Assembly (NCBI GenBank): GCA_036562755.1
Contig: DATCJN010000016.1
Span: 1-5,613 of the forward strand
Direction: 5' to 3'
Source: DUVY01 sp036562755
Lineage (GTDB): Bacteria; Bacillota; Clostridia; Christensenellales; DUVY01
Length of the DNA: 5,613 nt
Part shown: piece after piece, positions 1-5,520 of the stretch
Position numbering within the stretch: position 1 is the first letter of the stretch
How the letters are laid out: each line of letters opens with the position of its first letter
Translations under genes and position numbers: made by a program
The notes under the pieces: generated by a model
Seen by the model: only the letters and a program-made list of their open reading frames with translations
Told to the model about the DNA's origin: nothing
Database searches by the model: none

Positions 1-1046
1 ACGAAAGACTTAAATACTTTGGCTCTCGGATCGGATACTGAGTAAATTGCGTGGCCTATGCCGTAAATCAATCCCGCTTTATCAAACGCTTCTTTATTTA
101 AAATTTTCTTTAAATAAGCTTTGACTTCGTCTTTATCTTTCCAATCTTTTACGTTGGATTTTATGTTTTCAAACATTTCCATTACCTTGAAGTTGGCGCC
201 GCCGTGTTTGGGGCCTTTTAGGGAAGCCAAGGCCGCGGCAATTGCCGAATATGTGTCAGTGCCCGACGAAGTAACTACGCGCGTGGTAAACGTGGAGTTG
301 TTGCCGCCGCCGTGCTCGGCGTGTAATACGAGCGCCAAATCCAAAATTACCGCCTCTAGCTTGCTATATTTGCTGTCCAGCCTCAACATATGCAAGATGT
401 TTTCGGCAGTGGAAAGTTCGGGGCGAGGTTCATGTATGAAAAAGCTCGTTCTGTCGTTTAGATAATAGTCATAGGCCTGGAAGCCGTAAACCGCCAAAAG
501 CGGAAATGTCGCAATAAGCTGCAAACATTGTCTTAACACGTTGGGAATGGAAATATCGTTGGCTCTTTTGTCGTAAGAATACAAGGTAAGAACGCTTCGC
601 GCAAGCGATACCATCATATCGTTGCTGGGCGCTTTCATTATGACATCGCGCACAAAAGAGCTGGGCAAGGAGCGGTAGCTTGACAGTAAAGTCTTAAACT
701 CATCCAACTCTTCGGCCGTGGGAAGCTGTCCAAACAGCAATAAAAACGCTATTTCCTCAAAGCCGAATCTATCGGCGGCGATAAAGCCTTTTACCAATTC
801 TTCCACGTCGTAGCCGCGATAAAACAGCTTGCCGTCCACAAAGACTTTTTGACCGTCTATCATCTTGTAGGATTCTATTTCCGAAATCCTGGTAAGCCCG
901 GTCAAAACGCCGTTGCCTTCCAAATCCCTTAGCCCTCTATAGACCTTATGCTCGATAAATAACTCAGGGGCTATCTGGTTGTCTTTATATAACAGTTCGC
1001 TAAATTTTAAAATTTCGTTAGTAATCGCCGAATAATCTCTACTCAT
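1..1046 (-). CDS. gltA: Citrate synthase (3'-truncated by window edge)
   Basis: Condenses acetyl-CoA with oxaloacetate to citrate in the cytoplasm, the entry step of the TCA cycle or of a partial, glutamate-forming branch. I translated 348 codons from the ATG at 1046 to the left edge without a stop. The N-terminal part has the family's RISEI and LFYRGYDVEEL stretches. The large domain has HAEHGGGN (His242, His245), GPKHGGAN with catalytic His281, GIGHAIY with catalytic His332, and the oxaloacetate-binding Arg341 in SDPRA. The catalytic Asp and roughly the last 100 residues lie beyond the edge, since family members of this type are about 450 residues long. The start is fixed by an AGAGGTG Shine-Dalgarno just upstream. 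A 2-methylcitrate synthase cannot be excluded from sequence alone, because the two activities share these motifs and no prp-like neighbours are visible. Confidence 0.95.
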   Translation of the reverse strand, partial: MSRDYSAITNEILKFSELLYKDNQIAPELFIEHKVYRGLRDLEGNGVLTGLTRISEIESYKMIDGQKVFVDGKLFYRGYDVEELVKGFIAADRFGFEEIAFLLLFGQLPTAEELDEFKTLLSSYRSLPSSFVRDVIMKAPSNDMMVSLARSVLTLYSYDKRANDISIPNVLRQCLQLIATFPLLAVYGFQAYDYYLNDRTSFFIHEPRPELSTAENILHMLRLDSKYSKLEAVILDLALVLHAEHGGGNNSTFTTRVVTSSGTDTYSAIAAALASLKGPKHGGANFKVMEMFENIKSNVKDWKDKDEVKAYLKKILNKEAFDKAGLIYGIGHAIYSVSDPRAKVFKSF

Positions 1047-1049
1047 AAT

Positions 1050-1056
1050 CACCTCT
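1050..1056 (-). promoter_or_regulatory. Shine-Dalgarno of the citrate synthase
   Basis: The minus strand reads AGAGGTG, with 5 nt between the GAGG core and the ATG at 1046. This fixes the start codon. It contrasts with the three plus-strand genes at 3166-5404, which lack such a site. Confidence 0.8.
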
Positions 1057-1162
1057 TGTTTTTTTTAAATTTTTTGGATTAAAAAATTAACGAAATAAGA
1101 AATAAGATAAAAACTTGAAAGAAAAGAACTAATTAAGAAAACACCTGGAATTTGATTTTATA

Positions 1163-1191
1163 ATTATACCATTTTATTTAAATTAAGTAAA
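1163..1191 (-). promoter_or_regulatory. Extended -10 promoter for the citrate synthase
   Basis: On the minus strand a perfect TATAAT (1168-1163) is preceded by TGG, giving the extended -10 form TGnTATAAT. Exactly 17 nt upstream of the TATAAT is TTTACT (1191-1186), a four-of-six match to TTGACA. Transcription would start near 1156 and give a leader of about 110 nt that is rich in U and C. I see no recognisable riboswitch or attenuator hairpin in that leader. The surroundings are very AT-rich, so chance -10 matches are common. The extended motif, the correct spacing and the position downstream of a terminator make this one credible. Confidence 0.55.
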
Positions 1192-1265
1192 TTATATAAA
1201 TAAAAAATTATAAATATAAATTAATATTAACTTAAGAAAATTGTAAAAAGAAGTCAAATATAATT

Positions 1266-1292
1266 AAAAAAGACGAGATAAACTCGTCTTTT
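1266..1292 (-). terminator. Intrinsic terminator after the aminopeptidase gene
   Basis: A perfect 10-bp stem (AAAAGACGAG at 1268-1277 paired with CTCGTCTTTT at 1283-1292) encloses a 5-nt loop. On the minus strand the stem runs into a TTTTTT tract followed by AATTA. It lies about 25 nt beyond the stop codon at 1317-1319. The stem is flanked by A and T runs on both sides, so it could work weakly in the plus direction too, but no plus-strand gene enters it. Confidence 0.85.
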
Positions 1293-1316
1293 AATTCATT
1301 TTCAATTATTTTTGCT

Positions 1317-2537
1317 TTATTCTATATCAAAATTACCGTTCTTGAAGAACTTAATTTCTTTGCCGTCGCGGGTTATGCCCGTTATGCCTAAGTCGGCTGT
1401 TCCTATCATAAAATCCACATGCATAAGAGAGTCGTTAATTCCCGCTTCTTTTAGCTGTTCCTTGGTCATTTTATCGCCGTCTTTGACGCAAGGATACGCT
1501 TTGCCCAGAGCAAAATGGCAGCTTGCGTTTTCGTCGAACAAAGTGTTTAAAAACAGCGTGTTCATATTTTGAATGGGCGAATCATAGGGAACAATAGCTA
1601 TTTCGCCTAAATATCTTGCGCCTTCGTCAGTGTCTAAGATGTTTTTCAAAATCTCTCCGCCTTGCTCCGCTTGGAAATCCACTACTTTGCCGTTTTCAAA
1701 GGTCAAAGAGAAGTTTTTAACCATTGCGCCGTTATATACAAGGGGCATGGACGCCACAAGCGTGCCGCAAGCGGTGGAATATTTAGGCGCGGTATATACT
1801 TCTTCGGTGGGCATGTTAGCCATAAAAGGTCTGCCCTTGCAATAATCCGCTCCGCCCATAAAGAAATAATTATCGGGCAATTCGACATATAAATCGGTGC
1901 CCAGAGAGTTTTTGAATCTTAGAGCCTTAAAGTTGGCGTTATTTAGATAATTTATTCTTGAGCTTAGCTTTTGCTGATGCTCTTGCCACGCTTGATAGGG
2001 GTCTGAAGCATCCAATCTCATCGCTTTGGCTATTAAATCGCCCAGCTTTTCAAAAGCGTTCTCATCGCCGGGGAATACTTTTTGAGCCCACTCGACGCTG
2101 GGATAAGCGGCAATCGTCCATCTTACATCGTTGTTCATGCTAGCGTCATAGAATTTTTTTAATCTGGAGCGATAAGCTTTTGTATAAGCGGCCATTTTAT
2201 CGGCGTCCAGACCGCTAAAAACTTCGGGGTTTTGGGACTCTACCCACATATACGCGGCGTCCTTATCCACCACGTATTCCATTGAGCTCACCGTCCAATC
2301 GGGTATATCGGTTAGAGTTTTGGTGTCTTCGTAAAGATAGCGGAGTCTCATTAACTCATCGGAATAAAACAATACGGTAACCTTTTTGGCTCCGGCTTGG
2401 TATGCCGCCTCGGCCAAATAAGGCATAAAGTCTTGGCTGTTGACATCGGCTCTTATTACAAGCTCGTCGCCTTGTTGAATATTGGAGCCGATTTTGATTA
2501 AAATCTCTGCGTATTTCTTTAATATATCTTTATTCAT
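1317..2537 (-). CDS. M29-family metallo-aminopeptidase
   Basis: A cytoplasmic two-metal aminopeptidase of the AmpS / thermophilic aminopeptidase family (peptidase family M29), which removes N-terminal residues from peptides during peptide turnover. At 406 residues it is the family's normal length. The expected metal ligands are all visible: Glu246 in NMPTEEVYTAP, Glu312 in LGEIAIVP, His341 in NASCHFALG, and His373 and Asp375 in MHVDFMIG. The conserved active-site Tyr348 follows in ALGKAYP. The spacing of these residues agrees with what I remember of the Thermus and staphylococcal enzymes. There is no signal peptide or membrane segment. The ATG at 2537 is supported by a GAGGTG site. The gene is followed by its own terminator and is divergent from the tRNA gene, so it is probably monocistronic. 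Substrate preference cannot be told from sequence. Confidence 0.95.
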   Translation of the reverse strand: MNKDILKKYAEILIKIGSNIQQGDELVIRADVNSQDFMPYLAEAAYQAGAKKVTVLFYSDELMRLRYLYEDTKTLTDIPDWTVSSMEYVVDKDAAYMWVESQNPEVFSGLDADKMAAYTKAYRSRLKKFYDASMNNDVRWTIAAYPSVEWAQKVFPGDENAFEKLGDLIAKAMRLDASDPYQAWQEHQQKLSSRINYLNNANFKALRFKNSLGTDLYVELPDNYFFMGGADYCKGRPFMANMPTEEVYTAPKYSTACGTLVASMPLVYNGAMVKNFSLTFENGKVVDFQAEQGGEILKNILDTDEGARYLGEIAIVPYDSPIQNMNTLFLNTLFDENASCHFALGKAYPCVKDGDKMTKEQLKEAGINDSLMHVDFMIGTADLGITGITRDGKEIKFFKNGNFDIE

Positions 2538-2542
2538 TTGCG

Positions 2543-2548
2543 CACCTC
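2543..2548 (-). promoter_or_regulatory. Shine-Dalgarno of the aminopeptidase
   Basis: The minus strand reads GAGGTG with 7 nt between the GAGG core and the ATG at 2537, a standard spacing that fixes the start. Confidence 0.8.
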
Positions 2549-2556
2549 GTGCTTAT

Positions 2557-2585
2557 TTTTTACAACATATTATTAGAATAGTCAA
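2557..2585 (-). promoter_or_regulatory. Possible promoter of the aminopeptidase gene
   Basis: On the minus strand TTGACT (2585-2580, five of six to consensus) is followed after 17 nt by TAAAAA (2562-2557, four of six). Transcription would begin near 2550, leaving a leader only just long enough to contain the Shine-Dalgarno site. The -35 is good but the -10 is poor, so the true promoter could lie elsewhere in the AT-rich 2560-2700 stretch. I see nothing else in that stretch apart from A/T runs. Confidence 0.3.
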
Positions 2586-2733
2586 GCCGATAGTATTTAA
2601 ACATTTAACATTCTATATGTTTTTAAAATATATACAAGCTATTTTTGCATATCTAATTTCTTACGAGAAATAAAAAATCAAATAAAAAACAAAAGAATAA
2701 AAAAACCAAGAAAATATTGTATATAAAAAATAA

Positions 2734-2761
2734 TTGCAATTTTCAATAAATGATGTATAAT
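2734..2761 (+). promoter_or_regulatory. Promoter of the tRNA-Leu gene
   Basis: A perfect TATAAT (2756-2761) lies 16 nt downstream of TTGCAA (2734-2739). The -35 is inside a 10-bp perfect palindrome, AATTGCAATT, at 2732-2741. Upstream DNA (about 2670-2730) is rich in A runs and could act as an UP element. Transcription from about 2768 would give a 5' leader of about 19 nt before the mature tRNA, as expected for a single tRNA unit processed by RNase P. Confidence 0.6.
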
Positions 2762-2786
2762 AAAATAGCGTTTTTGTTAATAATCT

Positions 2787-2870
2787 GCGAGAGTGGCGGA
2801 ACTGGCAGACGCGCACGTTTGAGGGGCGTGTGGTAACACCGTACGGGTTCAAGTCCCGTCTCTCGCACCA
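2787..2870 (+). tRNA. tRNA-Leu (anticodon GAG)
   Basis: An 84-nt class II tRNA including encoded CCA. The acceptor stem GCGAGAG (2787-2793) pairs 7 of 7 with CTCTCGC (2860-2866), and the discriminator is A2867. The anticodon stem 2814-2818/2826-2830 holds the loop TTGAGGG with anticodon GAG at 2821-2823, which reads the Leu codons CUC and CUU. The long variable region 2831-2842 forms a GGT/ACC mini-stem with loop AAC, as in leucine tRNAs. The T arm is ACGGG, TTCAAGT, CCCGT. The D region shows the usual leucine form, with GGCGGAACTGGCAGAC. No intron or defect is visible. Confidence 0.97.
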
Positions 2871-2898
2871 AACTCCGATAAAAGTCGGAGTTTTTTTT
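2871..2898 (+). terminator. Intrinsic terminator after tRNA-Leu
   Basis: An 8-bp perfect stem (AACTCCGA at 2871-2878 with TCGGAGTT at 2885-2892) has a 6-nt loop and an 8-T tract (2891-2898). It starts directly after the CCA end, so the tRNA is transcribed alone and little read-through into the ApbE operon is expected. Confidence 0.93.
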
Positions 2899-3005
2899 AT
2901 TTTATTTTGACGTTCTAACGCGTTAACTCCACGAAAAATAACGGTGTTTTTGCCTCTTTAATTAAATTTTTATGACGCTTAATTTCCGATTAAACAAGAA
3001 GCTCT

Positions 3006-3034
3006 TTGAGTATTAAACGGCGATTAAATATTAT
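3006..3034 (+). promoter_or_regulatory. Possible distal promoter of the ApbE operon
   Basis: TTGAGT (3006-3011) is followed after 17 nt by TATTAT (3029-3034). Use of this site would give a leader of about 125 nt ahead of the ATG at 3166. I looked for a riboswitch or terminator hairpin in that leader, in particular an FMN riboswitch, and saw none. The rest of the gap at 2899-3165 shows only a 10-bp palindrome, TAACGCGTTA, at 2916-2925. Confidence 0.3.
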
Positions 3035-3124
3035 ATAAGAGCACATTAGACATTTAAGCTAGGTAAAAAAGTTGCCGAATAAAACCTTTAAAATATCAGA
3101 TAGTAAAAATGTCCGCCAATTGTT

Positions 3125-3153
3125 TTCCCAATAATTTCATTTTATAGTATAAT
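3125..3153 (+). promoter_or_regulatory. Proximal promoter of the ApbE operon, very close to the start codon
   Basis: A perfect TATAAT (3148-3153) lies 17 nt downstream of TTCCCA (3125-3130, four of six to TTGACA). The -10 ends only 12 nt before the ATG at 3166, so the expected transcription start near 3160 leaves a leader of about 6 nt with no room for a Shine-Dalgarno site. The -35 is weak and chance TATAAT matches are frequent in this AT-rich DNA. Confidence 0.45.
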
Positions 3154-3165
3154 CTATTTACTCTT

Positions 3166-4431
3166 ATGAAAAAGTTTGTTACCGCATTATTAATCATTAT
3201 CTTGACGGCAAGCTCTGTCTTGCTTTCTTCTCGCTCGAGAAAGATTAAATATCTGTCGTTTCGCGAATATGTATTCGGCATAGGAGATCAGCTGATCCCT
3301 CTTGAAGCTACGCTTTATGGAATTAACATTAAATACTTAAGAAACGCTAGAGACGAAATTCTTGATGTTTTAGGAGACCTAAACGCCGAATTGAACACCG
3401 CGGACAACGAAAGCGTTATAACTAAATTCAACAACTACGGCTCTGACGGGCAGGATTTTAATCCTAATGAAAAGTTTTATGTCTCTAAGCACGCTTATCA
3501 TATGCTAAAATACGCAAAAGAGCTGCACGAGAATGAAAACGGATTGCTGAATATAGACGGCGAAGAAATTAACGCTTATGAGTTATTCAATCCCGCGATA
3601 TATCCTTTAATGGAGTTATGGGAATTGGACGCTAAAAACTATGACGAAAACGAGCTGGAAGAAGACAAAGAAAGAAAAATCCCAACTTCTGCCGAAATTC
3701 AAGAAGCATTAAAATATATTGACTATAGCAAAGTTCAGATAGGCGAAGACGAAAAAGGCTATTATATTACCAAAGACGATAGAAATATTAAAATCGATTT
3801 AGGCGGGCAGGCAAAAGGCTACGCCGCTGATTTGGCGGTAGATATCTGTAAGAAATATTACCTAAAAGGCGCGATTATTAATATAGGCGGCAATGTTTAC
3901 GTGTATAAAACTAAGCCTTTGGCGGGCGGCGGCGCACAAAAATTTACCGTCGGTCTGAAAATGCCCGTAACGAGCGAACATAAATATTTTTGCGCTATAC
4001 TTGCCGAAGACACTTCGCTGGTTACCAGCGGGGATTATGTAAGATATTTTACTTACGACATAAAAGATGGTAACGAAACAAGAACAATAAAATACGCGCA
4101 CATATTAAGCCCGTTTACAGGCCTTCCGGTCAACATTAAAAGAACCGGCGAGGACGCTTCTTCGGATACTTTTGACAATACAGGTTTGACCTCGGTTACC
4201 ATAATCAACAAAAGCTCGGAGCTAGCGGATATATGCGCCACTATCGTAATGCTTCTTGGTATGGAAAACGGCATTAAATTTATGGAAAAAAACGGCCTAA
4301 CCGGAGTTTTAATCTCTCACGACAAAAAATACGCAGCGGTAGGCAATGTGGAAATAACCGAACATAAGCTCGGCTATGAAGATTATCAACCTTATGAATT
4401 AGACGGAAAAGTATACGGTTTTAATAAATGA
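3166..4431 (+). CDS. apbE: FAD:protein FMN transferase (ApbE family), exported
   Basis: ApbE enzymes use FAD and Mg2+ to attach FMN covalently to Thr/Ser of partner proteins outside the membrane. The 421-residue protein starts with MKK and a hydrophobic segment (about residues 4-20), so it is exported or membrane-anchored. No lipobox cysteine follows, so it is not a standard lipoprotein. Family motifs in order: FNPAIYPLMELW (141-152), DLGGQAKGYA (211-220), INIGGNVYVY (238-247), SGDYVRYF (288-295), HILSPFTGLP (312-321) and ADICAT (354-359). In the last, Asp355 and Thr359 are the expected Mg2+ ligands. It is longer than the usual 330-360 residues because of an acidic insertion near 157-171 and another near 325-340. 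An in-frame stop at 3145-3147 and the signal sequence support this ATG, although no Shine-Dalgarno precedes it. It is first in a three-gene operon and overlaps the next gene by ATGA. No FMN-acceptor protein is encoded in the window. Confidence 0.93.
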   Translation: MKKFVTALLIIILTASSVLLSSRSRKIKYLSFREYVFGIGDQLIPLEATLYGINIKYLRNARDEILDVLGDLNAELNTADNESVITKFNNYGSDGQDFNPNEKFYVSKHAYHMLKYAKELHENENGLLNIDGEEINAYELFNPAIYPLMELWELDAKNYDENELEEDKERKIPTSAEIQEALKYIDYSKVQIGEDEKGYYITKDDRNIKIDLGGQAKGYAADLAVDICKKYYLKGAIINIGGNVYVYKTKPLAGGGAQKFTVGLKMPVTSEHKYFCAILAEDTSLVTSGDYVRYFTYDIKDGNETRTIKYAHILSPFTGLPVNIKRTGEDASSDTFDNTGLTSVTIINKSSELADICATIVMLLGMENGIKFMEKNGLTGVLISHDKKYAAVGNVEITEHKLGYEDYQPYELDGKVYGFNK

Positions 4432-4829
4432 ACGAGCAAAAAGTAAAACAATTAAAATCATCTCGGCCTTTTGCCCTTTGGGATATAGCCGTTTTAGCGC
4501 TTTTGGCTGTGGCTGTCATAGCGTTGTTGGCGGCCAGCGTCAGCATAAAAGAGCAAGGCGCTAATGTGAGGGTGTATGTTAACAACGAGATTTTTAAGGA
4601 CTACGATATAACGGAAGACGGGCGATTTGAAATAACCGATTCTGACGGCGATATTTTAATGTTCTTGGTAATTAAGGACAAAACCGCTTGGGTGGAAAAT
4701 TCTACCTGCCCCGACCATATATGCGAAATGTCCAAAATAAGCGACGCGCCCCAGCAGATTGTTTGCCTGCCCAATAATGTCTATATAAAAGTCTTGGGCA
4801 AAAGCGATATAGACATAGATATAGGTTAA
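4428..4829 (+). CDS. Membrane-anchored NusG domain II protein (EetA-like)
   Basis: A 133-residue protein with a short basic N-terminus, one membrane segment (about 18-38) and an outward-facing domain of about 90 residues. The domain matches the NusG domain II family: VRVYVNNE, then a turn-rich beta region, then STCPDHICEMSKI and IVCLPNNVYIKV. Cys94 and Cys99 form the CPx3C pair and Cys113 sits in the conserved IVCLPN motif. The similarity to NusG covers only an insertion domain, and this is not a transcription factor. In Listeria-type extracellular electron transfer loci I recall proteins of this family being named EetA, with a proposed but unproven role in moving electrons across the membrane. 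The ATG overlaps the ApbE stop codon (ATGA), which implies translational coupling, and no Shine-Dalgarno is visible. The tail SDIDIDIG is acidic. Family assignment is firm; function is inferred. Confidence 0.88.
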   Translation: MNEQKVKQLKSSRPFALWDIAVLALLAVAVIALLAASVSIKEQGANVRVYVNNEIFKDYDITEDGRFEITDSDGDILMFLVIKDKTAWVENSTCPDHICEMSKISDAPQQIVCLPNNVYIKVLGKSDIDIDIG

Positions 4830-4834
4830 TTTTT

Positions 4835-5404
4835 ATGAGAAATAAATTTTTGCTAAGAATCGCCAGAATTTCTGTTTTTACAGCGGCGGCGCTTGTGATG
4901 CACTATCTAGAAAGCCTGCTTCCGCCTTTGCTTGCTTTTGCGCCCGGTTCTAAGATAGGCTTGAGCAATATCATAACCTTGGCGGCCATAATTTTTTTGG
5001 GTTATGCGGACGCGTTTGTGGTATTGGTAGTAAGGTGCGTTATAGCGTCGATGTTTGGCAATGTTTTCGGGCTTGTTTATTCGCTGGGCGGCGGGGTGTG
5101 CGCTTTTATCGTTATGTCGCTTTTATATCGTTTTTTATGCCCCAAAATCAGCTTAGTGGCGATAAGCGTTTCTGGAGCTGTCGCGCACAACGTCGTTCAA
5201 ACGCTTATAGCCGCCGCTATAGTGCGCCAAATCAATTTGATAATAATACTTCCTATGATGCTTGCCGCCTCAATAATCGCGGGCGTCTTTGTCGGTATTG
5301 TGGTGTATTTTTTAGTAAAATATCTGCCCTTAAGCTTGTTTGTCGACAGCTCTAACTCAAATCTTTCAAAAGAGCAGATAAATAAGATTTTTGAGGAAAA
5401 GTAG
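4835..5404 (+). CDS. Gx transporter family membrane protein (EetB-like; 'heptaprenyl diphosphate synthase component I')
   Basis: A 189-residue polytopic membrane protein with about six hydrophobic segments (roughly 11-33, 42-58, 60-75, 80-100, 105-130, 134-163) and a short charged C-terminal tail. Family signatures are APGSKIGLSNI (36-46), the glycine-rich YSLGGGVCAF (82-91) and SGAVAHNVVQ (113-122). Databases label this family both Gx transporter and heptaprenyl diphosphate synthase component I. It resembles small-substrate ECF-type S components, and direct prenyl synthase activity is doubtful because no DDxxD motifs are present. It begins 5 nt after the NusG-domain gene without a clear Shine-Dalgarno, so it is probably co-translated. 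In electron-transfer loci its relative is called EetB and sits beside EetA, as here. What it carries or conducts is unknown. Confidence 0.87.
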   Translation: MRNKFLLRIARISVFTAAALVMHYLESLLPPLLAFAPGSKIGLSNIITLAAIIFLGYADAFVVLVVRCVIASMFGNVFGLVYSLGGGVCAFIVMSLLYRFLCPKISLVAISVSGAVAHNVVQTLIAAAIVRQINLIIILPMMLAASIIAGVFVGIVVYFLVKYLPLSLFVDSSNSNLSKEQINKIFEEK

Positions 5405-5419
5405 TTATTATTTACGCCT

Positions 5420-5438
5420 CAAGGTTTTTTAAACTTTG
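5420..5438 (+). terminator. Possible weak terminator after the ApbE operon
   Basis: CAAGGTTT (5420-5427) can pair with AAACTTTG (5431-5438) in an 8-bp stem with one G-U pair and a 3-nt loop, 15 nt after the stop codon. It has few G-C pairs and no proper T-tract directly behind it, so termination here would be inefficient. The stronger hairpin at 5478-5504 may help despite lacking a plus-strand T-tract. Confidence 0.3.
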
Positions 5439-5472
5439 CTAATAGTTTTGCCAAAGATAGATTTTTAGGCAC

Positions 5473-5504
5473 AAAAAAACAGGCTGTTGTATAAACAGCC
5501 TGTT
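5473..5504 (-). terminator. Strong intrinsic terminator for a minus-strand transcript from the right
   Basis: AACAGGCTGTT (5478-5488) pairs perfectly with AACAGCCTGTT (5494-5504) in an 11-bp stem with loop GTATA. The T-tract (7 Ts, complement of 5473-5479) follows the stem only on the minus strand; on the plus strand the stem is followed by AGAGATTTTAG. It therefore marks the end of a minus-strand unit whose body lies at 5505 and beyond the right edge, convergent with the ApbE operon. Confidence 0.8.
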
Positions 5505-5520
5505 AGAGATTTTAGACACA

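Noticed and set aside
121..465. A 114-codon plus-strand open frame.
   Set aside because: It is antisense to the citrate synthase catalytic region, whose motifs are unmistakable on the minus strand.
1047..1316. A hidden small gene in the AT-rich gap between the two minus-strand genes.
   Set aside because: Frames are short and there is no ribosome-binding site followed by a convincing open frame; the gap is accounted for by a terminator, a promoter and a leader.
2482..2673. A plus-strand open frame over the aminopeptidase start.
   Set aside because: It is antisense to the aminopeptidase N-terminus and its control region, with AT-driven composition and no ribosome-binding site.
2661..2852. A 63-codon minus-strand open frame.
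   Set aside because: It runs across the tRNA-Leu gene and its promoter and is low in complexity.
2787..2898. tRNA-Leu as an integration site of a mobile element.
   Set aside because: No integrase gene is present and I saw no repeat of the tRNA 3' end elsewhere in the window; the flanking genes are ordinary chromosomal genes.
3041..3165. A possible FMN riboswitch ahead of the flavin-related operon.
   Set aside because: The conserved FMN-riboswitch sequence blocks and the closing stem are absent, and I saw no terminator or sequestering hairpin.
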